Below, in pieces: positions 15,623-23,036 of a DNA stretch of 64,000 nucleotides. Made by a program: the position numbers and the translations under genes. Positions within the stretch are counted from its first letter, which is position 1. The number at the start of each line of letters is the position of its first letter. The notes beneath the pieces were generated by a model, which had not been told where the DNA came from, did no database searches, and saw only the letters and a program-made list of their open reading frames with translations. The DNA comes from Nitrogeniibacter sp050293885 (GTDB taxonomy: Bacteria; Pseudomonadota; Gammaproteobacteria; Burkholderiales; Rhodocyclaceae): contig JBNKNO010000001.1 in NCBI GenBank assembly GCA_050293885.1, positions 1 through 64,000 on the forward strand. The letters run 5' to 3'.

Positions 15623-17284
15623 ATGACCCGCCGCTTTTTCTCGTTGGGTGACTATCGCTGGCTGACCCTGACCGCCCTCGTCGTGGCGGCCTTGGCTGCG
15701 GTGCCGATCGCCTCGATTTTTGCCTCGCTTGCCGACTGGCGCACCGGCGACACCTGGTCGCATCTGATCGACACGGTGTTGCCCGAGTACCTGCTCAACA
15801 CCGTCATTCTGTGTCTGGGGGTCGGCGTGAGCGTGGCCGTCATCGGCGTGGCCACCGCCTGGCTGACCGTGATGCACGATTTTCCGGGTCGGCGGATGTT
15901 CGAATGGGCGCTCATCTTGCCCCTTGCCGTGCCGGCCTATGTCATGGCCTATGTGTATACCGATTTTCTTCAGTTTGTCGGCCCGGTGCAAAGTGCGCTG
16001 CGTGGCTGGTTCGGCTGGGAGGCGGGTGACTACGGGTTCCCCGATGTGCGTACCGTCGGCGGTGCCGTCGCCATGTTCGGCTTTGTGTTCTACCCCTACG
16101 TCTACATGCTGGCGCGCACCGCGTTTCTAGAGCGTGCGTCGGGCGCGATGGAGGCGGGGCGCTCGCTCGGGCTGGGGCCGTGGCGTTGCTTCTTCCGCGT
16201 CTCCTTGCCGCTGGCCCGGCCGGCTATCGTCGCCGGCACCGCGCTGGCGCTGATGGAGACTTTGGCTGATTACGGCACGGTGGCCTACTTCGGCGTGCAG
16301 ACCTTCACCACCGGCATCTACCGCGCCTGGTTCTCGCTGGGCGACCGCGCCGCGGCGGCGCAGCTGTCGGCCATGCTGCTGTCGTTCGTGGTGCTGGTGC
16401 TGATGCTCGAACACCTCAGCCGGGGGCGCGCGCGCTTCAACGACACCTCGCGTCAGCGTCGCCCGGCGTTTGCACAGCGCCTGTCTGCGCTGGCCGGATG
16501 GGGCGCCTTCGCGGCTTGTTTCCTGCCCCTGTTCTTCGGTTTTCTGCTGCCCGCACTGTTGTTGCTGAAAATGGCGATCAACGAGGGCGACGCCCAGTTC
16601 GGCCCGCGCTTTCTATCGCTGGCGGGCAACAGCTTTGCGCTGGCCAGCGTGACTGCCGTGATCGGTGTGGTGCTGGCGGTGTTGCTGGCCTACGCCAACC
16701 GGCTCGCACGTGTGCCGCTCACAGCCTTTCTCAATCGGTTGGTCGGCCTCGGTTATGCGGTGCCCGGCACGGTGATTGCCGTCGGCGTGCTGATTCCGGT
16801 CACTCAGCTGGACAATTGGCTGGCCCATACGATCAAGGCCATCACCGGCGCGAGCCCCGGCCTGTTGCTCACCGGGGGGATGGCGGCACTGGTGTTTGCC
16901 TATCTGACACGTTTCCTGAGCGTGGCCCTGCACACCGTGGATACCGGCCTGGCACGCATCACGGTGTCGATGGACGAGGCCGCGCGCAACCTCGGCGCCA
17001 GCCTGTGGAAGACGCTGCGCCAGGTGCATGTGCCGATGCTGCGTGGCAGCCTGCTGACCGCCGGGCTGATGCTGTTCGTCGATGTGATGAAGGAGTTGCC
17101 CGCCACCTTGGTGATGCGCCCGTTCAACCTCGATACGCTGGCCACGCAGACCTTCAACCTGGCCGCCGACGAGCGACTCGCGGAAGCCTCGACCGCGGCG
17201 CTCACCATCGTGGTGGTGGGTCTGGTGCCGGTCATCCTGCTGTCGGCGCAGATCGCCCGGCAACGGCGAAGCCGCAAGCGCTGA
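15623..17284 (+). CDS. fbpB: Ferric iron ABC transporter permease
   Basis: A 553-residue permease made of two fused six-helix BPD-transport halves. EAA loops sit at EAGRSLGLGPWRCFFRV (about 178-195) and DEAARNLGASLWKTLRQ (about 453-470). The start is taken at ATG 15623 (MTRRFFSLGDYRW); a TTG two codons earlier is less likely, and neither has a good ribosome site. The two-in-one architecture and neighbouring FbpA and FbpC point to the AfuB/FbpB/SfuB Fe(III) uptake family. The gene converges on fbpA with a shared terminator. Confidence 0.9.
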   Translation: MTRRFFSLGDYRWLTLTALVVAALAAVPIASIFASLADWRTGDTWSHLIDTVLPEYLLNTVILCLGVGVSVAVIGVATAWLTVMHDFPGRRMFEWALILPLAVPAYVMAYVYTDFLQFVGPVQSALRGWFGWEAGDYGFPDVRTVGGAVAMFGFVFYPYVYMLARTAFLERASGAMEAGRSLGLGPWRCFFRVSLPLARPAIVAGTALALMETLADYGTVAYFGVQTFTTGIYRAWFSLGDRAAAAQLSAMLLSFVVLVLMLEHLSRGRARFNDTSRQRRPAFAQRLSALAGWGAFAACFLPLFFGFLLPALLLLKMAINEGDAQFGPRFLSLAGNSFALASVTAVIGVVLAVLLAYANRLARVPLTAFLNRLVGLGYAVPGTVIAVGVLIPVTQLDNWLAHTIKAITGASPGLLLTGGMAALVFAYLTRFLSVALHTVDTGLARITVSMDEAARNLGASLWKTLRQVHVPMLRGSLLTAGLMLFVDVMKELPATLVMRPFNLDTLATQTFNLAADERLAEASTAALTIVVVGLVPVILLSAQIARQRRSRKR

Positions 17285-17313
17285 GATCGTTCGCTCAAGA
17301 CGCCGCGCCATGA

Positions 17314-17343
17314 AAAACGCCCCGAACCGAGTCGGGGCGTTTT
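17314..17343. terminator. Bidirectional terminator between fbpB and fbpA
   Basis: AAAACGCCCCGA (17314-17325) pairs perfectly with TCGGGGCGTTTT (17332-17343). A on one side and T on the other make it usable from both strands, as expected between convergent genes. Confidence 0.9.
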
Positions 17344-17368
17344 CGTTTTCTTGCGTGCGCGTGTTCGC

Positions 17369-18385
17369 TTAGCGGTAACCGGCGCGGTCGTACATTTTCT
17401 GCGCTTCGGCCACGCCGTTGGCCAGTTCGGCGACCGGCAGCGGATCGGCCTTGAACGTGCCCATCTTGTCCAGCGCCGGGTTGCTGACCTTCACGCCCGG
17501 GACAGCCGGCCATTCGTTGTTGCCGTTGGCGAAATAGCGTTGCGCTTCATCCGAAGCGAGGTATTCCATGAACGCCTTTGCCGCCGCCTTGTGCGGTGCG
17601 CTCTTCACCAGCGCGCCGCCGGAGACGTTGACGTGGGTGCCGACGTTGTTCTGGTTCGGCCACACGAGGGTGACTGCGTCGATGACGGCCTTGTCGGCCG
17701 GCTTCTCTGAGTTCATCAGACGCGCGAAGTAGTAGGAGTTGGCGATCGCCACGCCGCATTCACCGGCGGCGACGGCGCGGATCTGGTCGGTGTCACCGCC
17801 CTTGGGTTGGCGGGCGAAGTTGGCGACCACGCCTTTGGCCCAGGCCTCGGTGGCGTCTGCACCCAGGCGTTTCACCAGCGAGGCACCCAGTGACAGGTTG
17901 TACGGATGGCTGCCGGAACGCGTGCACACCTTGCCCTTGAGCGCGGGATCGGCCAGATCCTCGTAGTTTTGCACTTGCTCGGCCTTGACGCGCTTGTTGT
18001 TGTAGACGATGACGCGGGCGCGGGTGGAGAAGGCGAACCAGTGATCGGTGCGCAAGCTGGCGGGGATGCGCGCTTTGAGGATGTCGGAGTCGAGCGGCGC
18101 CAGCAGGCCGAGGCTGTCGGCCTTGCCGAGGCGGGAGGCATCGGAAGTGATCAGCACGTCGGCGGGGCTGTTTTCGCCTTCGTTGCGGATACGTTCGATC
18201 AGCGCGTCGTCCTTGCCTTCGATGCGGTTGACGGTGATGCCGGTCGCCTTGGTGAAGTTTTGGTACAGCACCTCGTCGGTTTGGTAGTGACGGGAGGTGT
18301 ACAGATTGACGACCTGTTCCTCGGCATGCAGCGGCGCAGTGGCAACGGTGGCGAGCAGGGCGGAGATGAGCGTCAGACGTTTCAT
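17369..18385 (-). CDS. fbpA: Periplasmic Fe(III)-binding protein of ABC importer
   Basis: A 338-residue substrate-binding protein. The start is ATG 18385, with AAGGA upstream. A signal peptide ends near residue 21 (APLHA) and is followed by VVNLYTSRHYQTDEVLYQNF, typical of the FbpA/FutA family. The adjacent tyrosine pair in NSYYFARL matches the iron-coordinating tyrosines of the family. Divergent from a DUF2325 gene across 131 bases that contain two Fur-box-like sequences, so iron repression is likely. Confidence 0.92.
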   Translation of the reverse strand: MKRLTLISALLATVATAPLHAEEQVVNLYTSRHYQTDEVLYQNFTKATGITVNRIEGKDDALIERIRNEGENSPADVLITSDASRLGKADSLGLLAPLDSDILKARIPASLRTDHWFAFSTRARVIVYNNKRVKAEQVQNYEDLADPALKGKVCTRSGSHPYNLSLGASLVKRLGADATEAWAKGVVANFARQPKGGDTDQIRAVAAGECGVAIANSYYFARLMNSEKPADKAVIDAVTLVWPNQNNVGTHVNVSGGALVKSAPHKAAAKAFMEYLASDEAQRYFANGNNEWPAVPGVKVSNPALDKMGTFKADPLPVAELANGVAEAQKMYDRAGYR

Positions 18386-18440
18386 TTGGTCGATCCTTCG
18401 AGGCCTCAACGGCGATTGGAAAATTCGAGTCGAAGTGTAA

Positions 18441-18455
18441 CGAGAACTATTCGCA
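18441..18455. promoter_or_regulatory. Fur-box-like site, fbpA side
   Basis: CGAGAACTATTCGCA matches 10 of 14 defined positions of the 7-1-7 Fur motif TGATAATNATTATCA. It lies 56 bases before the fbpA ATG. Confidence 0.4.
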
Positions 18456-18486
18456 AACGCAAACCATTCTTGTTTGGTGTATCGTT

Positions 18487-18505
18487 ATTGAGAACTGTTC
18501 TCAAT
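18487..18505. promoter_or_regulatory. Perfect 19-bp palindrome, Fur-box-like operator
   Basis: ATTGAGAAC-T-GTTCTCAAT is a perfect 9-1-9 inverted repeat. Its core TGAGAACTGTTCTCA fits the 7-1-7 Fur pattern at 10 of 14 positions. It sits just before the ribosome site of the DUF2325 gene and about 100 bases before fbpA, well placed to repress both. Confidence 0.65.
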
Positions 18506-18516
18506 AGGAGTGACTT

Positions 18517-18837
18517 ATGAACGCCATGCTTGTCGGTGCTGACCGACTGGGAAACATACCCGGACTGCTGGACGAATTCGGCATCCGGATCACCGCGCAC
18601 GTGACCGGGCGCGACCGTGCCCATCAGCGACGCGCGGCGGATCTGCCCGTGGGGGTCGAGATGGTGATCCTGTTTACGGATTTTCTCGGGCACAACGTGA
18701 TGCTGCGTTTTCGCGAGGCAGCGAGTCGTGCCGGGGTGGAACTGGTGTGTTGTCGGCGCTCGGTATGCGCGCTCAAGCAAGCGCTGGACAAGCGGGAAAA
18801 CAGCCGGTGCCGGGATTGCCCCCGTTCACAGGGGTGA
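18517..18837 (+). CDS. DUF2325 family protein
   Basis: A 106-residue protein matching DUF2325: an N-terminal MLVGADRLGNIP strand-turn, a central TDFLGHNVM and a C-terminal basic helix with paired cysteines (ELVCCRRS, CRDCP). It has a good ribosome site (AGGAG). The function of the family is unknown. A perfect Fur-like palindrome directly before the ribosome site and divergence from fbpA suggest iron-responsive expression. The C-terminal cysteines could bind metal, which is inference. Its last 12 bases overlap the convergent NlpC/P60 gene. Confidence 0.85.
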   Translation: MNAMLVGADRLGNIPGLLDEFGIRITAHVTGRDRAHQRRAADLPVGVEMVILFTDFLGHNVMLRFREAASRAGVELVCCRRSVCALKQALDKRENSRCRDCPRSQG

Positions 18838-19419
18838 CGGGGTGGCTGCGTGTGTGCGTTGGGACGGCGAGGCCGCGGTCAATTGGGTGGGGGGCTCGAT
18901 CACGCGTCGGCCGCCGTTGAAGCGCTTGCTCCAGTAGCGCACGTTCAAACGCTCGATACGCACCTTGCCGCCTTTTGACGGGGCGTGCAGAAAACGCCCG
19001 TTTCCGACGTAGATGCCGACGTGCGAATACGCGCGCCGTCGGGTATTGAAGAACACCAGATCGCCGGTCTGCAGATCCTTGCGCGAGATCTTCTGGCCGG
19101 TTCGCGACAAGCCGCGCGTGGTACGCGGTAGTTTGAGCTCGAGTGCTTCGGCAAACACCTGCTGAACCAGAGCGCTGCAATCGATACCCGAGTCGCGAGA
19201 CTGCCCCCCGTAGCGGTAGGGCGTGTCGAGATAGCTCAGGCCATGCACCACCACTTCCGAGCCCGCTGGCAGGCGGGTTGCTTGCACCGAGGGATTGCGT
19301 TCTTCCACCGGCACGTCGTTGCCCACGGGCGATTGCGCGCGCGCCGGCAAAGCCGCTGCAAACAGCAGGATGATCAGAGGGATGAAGGTGGACAAGCGCA
19401 TCGGCGCGATGATACGCAT
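18826..19419 (-). CDS. Secreted NlpC/P60 peptidoglycan hydrolase
   Basis: A 197-residue protein (191 if the inner ATG at 19401 is used; neither has a clear ribosome site). A signal peptide ends at PARAQ. The NlpC/P60 domain has the catalytic Cys in DSGIDCSALVQQVF and His in YSHVGIYVG, with PYRYGG and TGDLVFF typical of Spr/MepS-like DL-endopeptidases that cut between D-Glu and diaminopimelate. The basic C-terminal tail (after about 165) is proline/threonine-rich. It probably acts in cell-wall growth in the periplasm. Confidence 0.9.
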   Translation of the reverse strand: MRIIAPMRLSTFIPLIILLFAAALPARAQSPVGNDVPVEERNPSVQATRLPAGSEVVVHGLSYLDTPYRYGGQSRDSGIDCSALVQQVFAEALELKLPRTTRGLSRTGQKISRKDLQTGDLVFFNTRRRAYSHVGIYVGNGRFLHAPSKGGKVRIERLNVRYWSKRFNGGRRVIEPPTQLTAASPSQRTHAATPSPL

Positions 19420-19660
19420 CTGTTTGTGCTTGGTAAAGCACTGATTTGATGGGAAACTTGTGTCTTGTCGATGTGCGCGTGGCGCGTTCTTCGGTGGCCC
19501 GATGGCGCGTGAAATGGCAATGCCATATCCGACAGTGGTGCGCCTGAGGTGATACGAATGCCAAGGCGCGGTATGCTTTGACTCGATCCGCCACGAGATG
19601 CGGGGTGCAGACATCCACACGGGTGCCGCCACGCATCGGCATTCTGACCATGGAGCCGTC

Positions 19661-20281
19661 ATGAGTTGGTTGCTGTTGCTGCTTGTCGTTGTTGTGTTTG
19701 CGTCCCTGGCGTACGTCTTGCACCGCCGGCGAGTCTCACACCGTGAGGACGAGCTTGCCCGTGAGCAGGCCTTTCTGATGGAAATGCACGAGGCGGGGTT
19801 GATGGGGGGCGCCGGCGAGCCCGCAGCAACGACCGAAGGCGCGGTGAGTGCGAGCACGCAGATCAATGCGCCCGACGTGCCGGTGGAGGATGCGCCGCCA
19901 TCCTTGCCCGAAGATGACGCCACGCCGGTGAGCGGATCGGGGCGGGGCTATCTCGAGCGTTCTCACCAGGTGGTATGGCGTTGGTTGCGCACCGGATTGC
20001 CCGACTGTGAAATTTTTGCCCGCGGCTCGCTGCGGCGCGTGGTCGGCCGCGAGCGGGTTCAGAAAGACATGCGGCTCGACTTCGTGATTTGCAACGAGGA
20101 CTTCGAAGTGCTGGCGGCGGTGGATCTGACCAAACCCGGGCGCGAAGTGCCCGCCGCAGAGCTCAAGCGCCATCTGCTGTCACAAGTCGGCGTGCGCTAT
20201 GCCTGTTGGGATGCCAGCCATCTGCCCGATCGGGCGACGCTGACGCGGTGGCTGGGCGGCAGCGACGAAACCCGGCGGTAG
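19661..20281 (+). CDS. Membrane-anchored DUF2726 protein
   Basis: A 206-residue protein starting at ATG 19661 (GGAG upstream). An N-terminal membrane helix (about 3-20) is followed by a basic/acidic helix and an Ala/Pro linker. The C-terminal domain (about 95-200) is DUF2726: FARGSLRRVVG, MRLDFVICNEDFEVLAAVDL, and VGVRYACWDASHLPDR. The pattern D-x(n)-E/D with a following lysine (DFVICN, AAVDLTK) resembles a restriction-endonuclease-like fold, and some DUF2726 proteins are thought to be nuclease-related. No activity can be assigned. The 241 bases before the gene show nothing else I can identify. Confidence 0.85.
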   Translation: MSWLLLLLVVVVFASLAYVLHRRRVSHREDELAREQAFLMEMHEAGLMGGAGEPAATTEGAVSASTQINAPDVPVEDAPPSLPEDDATPVSGSGRGYLERSHQVVWRWLRTGLPDCEIFARGSLRRVVGRERVQKDMRLDFVICNEDFEVLAAVDLTKPGREVPAAELKRHLLSQVGVRYACWDASHLPDRATLTRWLGGSDETRR

Positions 20282-20284
20282 CGA

Positions 20285-20308
20285 ACACCTGCCTTTCTGG
20301 GCAGGTGT
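20285..20308. terminator. Hairpin between convergent DUF2726 and DnaQ-like genes
   Basis: ACACCTGCC (20285-20293) pairs with GGCAGGTGT (20300-20308). There is no T tract on either strand, so intrinsic termination is uncertain. Confidence 0.4.
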
Positions 20309-20310
20309 CG

Positions 20311-20949
20311 TCAGATCGATCGCTCTAGGCGTTTGCGGGTGCCTACCAGCTCGATCAGGCTGCGTGCCGTGGGGTGACCGCGCAGGGTCGCGCGCGACTG
20401 TGCGACGAGAAACAGCTTGGCAATGGCGAACGCGTCGCCCAGCGCCCGGTGCCGCTGGAAGGGCTCGATGCTCATCGATTTCATCCAGTCGGCGAGACGC
20501 ACCGGGCGCTCGTGCTGCTCGCCGAGCAGGCAAGGCAGCAGCCAGTAGTTGTCGATCCACTCCAGTTCGGGAACGAAGCCGAGATGCTTGTCGAAGGCCC
20601 GCTCCAGCAGGTGACGATTGAAGTCGGCGTTGAACACCACGGGTGACCTGCCGATGAACTCGAGCAGGGCGACGAGTGTGCTCGCGGGATCATCGAACGA
20701 CAGTTCCAGCGCGTCGCGATGAGCGAGTATGCCGCCGTCGATACCGATGGCGGCAATGGTCAGCAACTGTGCTTCATCCAGGCCGAGTCCGGTCGCCTCG
20801 GTGTTGACGACGACATAGCGGATGTCGGTGTGACGGCTCTCCAGCGGGACAGCCGGCTGCTCCAGCCAGCGCTCGAGGCGTTCGCGCAGATCGTCGGAGA
20901 GCATGGCGGCTGGGTGGTCGCCCGAAAACATTTTGGTCAGAAAATTCAT
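20311..20949 (-). CDS. DnaQ-like 3'-5' exonuclease-fold protein with altered active site
   Basis: A 212-residue protein; ATG 20949 is preferred over a TTG two codons upstream. The fold is DEDD exonuclease. Exo I, normally DTETTGL, reads NTEATGL (Asn49 in place of the first metal-binding Asp, with Glu51 kept). Exo II reads NADFNRHLL, with Asn where Asp is normal. Exo III HRALGDAFA keeps His and Asp. With two of four acidic ligands amidated it may be catalytically dead or altered. It follows the cNMP/CBS/DUF294 gene by 70 bases in the same direction, a pairing seen widely in proteobacteria, suggesting a joint signalling role. Confidence 0.85.
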   Translation of the reverse strand: MNFLTKMFSGDHPAAMLSDDLRERLERWLEQPAVPLESRHTDIRYVVVNTEATGLGLDEAQLLTIAAIGIDGGILAHRDALELSFDDPASTLVALLEFIGRSPVVFNADFNRHLLERAFDKHLGFVPELEWIDNYWLLPCLLGEQHERPVRLADWMKSMSIEPFQRHRALGDAFAIAKLFLVAQSRATLRGHPTARSLIELVGTRKRLERSI

Positions 20950-21019
20950 TGGCAAGACTCTGGATGAGGCATTGCCGGCAGGTCGGCCGGCATGTCTGGC
21001 AAGCGGTGCATGGCGTCTA

Positions 21020-22912
21020 TCACAACTGATAGTCCAGCTTGAGCCGCAGCTGCAGCTTGCGTGCCTGGCGGAAGGCTTCCTTGAGGATGCGGCGATCCAC
21101 TTCGTTCAGGTGATCGGGGTTGATCTTGTTGTCATCCGGTGCGTCATGCTCCGTTTCCAGATGCTGGGCGCGCAGGCGCAACAACTGGATGAAGTGGAAG
21201 CCGGCGACCATGGCGTCGATTTCTTCGTCCGCAATGCCGGTTTTCTGCCCCGCCATGCGCAGGCGTTGCACGGTGCTGGACGACGCCACCTCGGCGCGCA
21301 GCGAGAAGATGCGGGCGACGTCGACAAACAGGCGTGCGCCGGACTTCTTCAGATCGATCATGCCGTCGCTTTCAACGACAAAGTCGCGTATGCGGCCCAG
21401 CGGCGGCGCCACCTGCAGTGCGTTGTGCGCCATCATGCGCAGGAAAGCGGAATTGCCCTTGGCGGTCTTGAGCAACCAGTGGTGCAACTGGTCGCCGATC
21501 TTCTCGCTGCCGTACAGCACACGGAAATCGAAGAAGATGGAGGCGTTGAGCAGGGCCTTGGGGTCGGGTTCGCGAATCCATGCGCCGAAGCGATGCTGCC
21601 ATTCCTCCAGCGTCAGGCACAGCTCCGGGTTGCTGGCCATGATGTTGCCCTTGCACAGCGGAAAGCCGCAGGCGTCGAGCGCCGCGTTCACGTCCTTGGC
21701 AAAGGCGATCAGCTTCTGTTTGACCGTGGCCTTGTCTGCGTCGCTCGCGGTGTAGATGATGCCGTTGTCCTGGTCGGTGGACAGCGTCTGCTCGTGGCGC
21801 CCCTCGGAGCCGAAAGCCACCCAGGAGAAGGTGATGTCGTGCAGGTCGTGACGCGCCAGTTCGAGGTCGATGATGCGGCAGGTGAGGGCGTCGTTGAGCG
21901 CCGAGATGAAGCGCGTGAGCTGTTCGGCACCAATACCCTGAGCGATGAGATTGAGCGCGAGCTGGCGGATGTCCCGGCTGGCGCGCTGCAGCGCCTCGAC
22001 GCTTTCCGCCCCTTCAATGCTGCCCCGAATCTGGCGCAAGCTGATGCGTTGCAGGGCGAACAGGTCGCGCTCGGAGATGACACCCTTGAGTTGGTCATGA
22101 CTGTCGACCACCAGCAGGTGGCGCACGCCATGGGTCGCCATTTCGAGCGCGGCATCGTAGGCGGTGGCGGTCATCGACATCACGTGTGGCCGGGTTGTCA
22201 TGACTTCGGAAATGGGGTGGCCGAGGTCGAACTCGGACAGCACCACGCGTGGCAGCAGGTCGCTCTGGGTCAGGATGCCCACGGGCTGATTCGCGTCATT
22301 GACGACGACAATGCTGCCAATGCGCTGCTCGGCCATGGTCTCGAGCGCTGTGCGGGTCGGTGTGTCGGGGGTGACGGACACGGGTTCATGCTTGATCAGA
22401 TGGCCAAGCGGCGTCGTCATCGTTTGCTGTTCGGCCGCGCGTTGCGAGAAGGTGGTCTGCAACTGCAGGCGCGACTGGTTGAGCAGGCTGGCGATGTACT
22501 GGGTGCAGAACAGATGGAAGGTTGGGCTGATGCGCATCAGCTCCAGGAAGTCCTGCGCAGGCAGCATGTAGCAGAAGCTGTCCTCGATCGCCACATAACT
22601 GTTGGTTGTCGGTCGATTGGCCGAGATGGCGCCGATGGGGAAGCATTCACCCGGGCCCAGTGTCATCGACGAATATTCGGTAACGGCGATGTTGCCGCGC
22701 TGGAGCGCTTGCACCTTGCCGCGCTGGACGATGTAGAAATAGCGCGGCGCCCCCATGTCGGGCGACAGGATGGTGCTGCTCTTGGCAAAGTGGCTGAGCA
22801 GTAGCCGCTCGCCCAGAAATTTCAGCGCGTCGTCCTCCATATGATCGAAGGGCGCAAAGCGCTTGAGAAAGTCCGTGCTGGCTTCGGCAAGCACGGTTGC
22901 TGCTGTCGTCAT
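21020..22912 (-). CDS. cNMP-binding/CBS/DUF294 nucleotidyltransferase-like signalling protein
   Basis: A 630-residue soluble protein with a GGAGG ribosome site. Domain order is a cyclic-nucleotide-binding fold (about 20-130), two CBS repeats (about 165-290; RIGSIVVVNDANQPVGILTQSDLL and GVRHLLVVDSHDQLKGVISERDL), then a DUF294 nucleotidyltransferase-like domain (about 310-445) with GSEGRHEQTLSTDQDNGI, whose GS-x(n)-DxD pattern matches GlnD-type transferases, and a DUF294_C helical domain to the end. The family (sometimes annotated as CBS signal-transduction protein) is thought to sense nucleotides and modify or bind partners. No substrate is known. The DnaQ-like gene follows. Confidence 0.9.
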   Translation of the reverse strand: MTTAATVLAEASTDFLKRFAPFDHMEDDALKFLGERLLLSHFAKSSTILSPDMGAPRYFYIVQRGKVQALQRGNIAVTEYSSMTLGPGECFPIGAISANRPTTNSYVAIEDSFCYMLPAQDFLELMRISPTFHLFCTQYIASLLNQSRLQLQTTFSQRAAEQQTMTTPLGHLIKHEPVSVTPDTPTRTALETMAEQRIGSIVVVNDANQPVGILTQSDLLPRVVLSEFDLGHPISEVMTTRPHVMSMTATAYDAALEMATHGVRHLLVVDSHDQLKGVISERDLFALQRISLRQIRGSIEGAESVEALQRASRDIRQLALNLIAQGIGAEQLTRFISALNDALTCRIIDLELARHDLHDITFSWVAFGSEGRHEQTLSTDQDNGIIYTASDADKATVKQKLIAFAKDVNAALDACGFPLCKGNIMASNPELCLTLEEWQHRFGAWIREPDPKALLNASIFFDFRVLYGSEKIGDQLHHWLLKTAKGNSAFLRMMAHNALQVAPPLGRIRDFVVESDGMIDLKKSGARLFVDVARIFSLRAEVASSSTVQRLRMAGQKTGIADEEIDAMVAGFHFIQLLRLRAQHLETEHDAPDDNKINPDHLNEVDRRILKEAFRQARKLQLRLKLDYQL

Positions 22913-22991
22913 TTGGCCTCCGTGAAAGTTATCCCCGGATTATAGAGGCGCCTGTCGGTGCGATACTGATTTCGCTCAACAAATACGGTGA

Positions 22992-23021
22992 CATCGAGGG
23001 CATCCGCACGCGCCCTCGATG
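22992..23021 (-). terminator. Stable hairpin downstream of the PhoH gene
   Basis: CATCGAGGGC (22992-23001) pairs perfectly with GCCCTCGATG (23012-23021). It lies 15 bases past the PhoH stop. No T run follows, so it may be a weak or Rho-assisted terminator, or an mRNA end stabiliser. Confidence 0.4.
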
Positions 23022-23036
23022 GCACAGGTGTCGCGT

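Noticed and set aside
20903..22804. A 633-codon plus-strand open frame
   Set aside because: It is antisense to the cNMP/CBS/DUF294 gene, whose motifs are clear on the minus strand; high GC keeps the opposite frame open.
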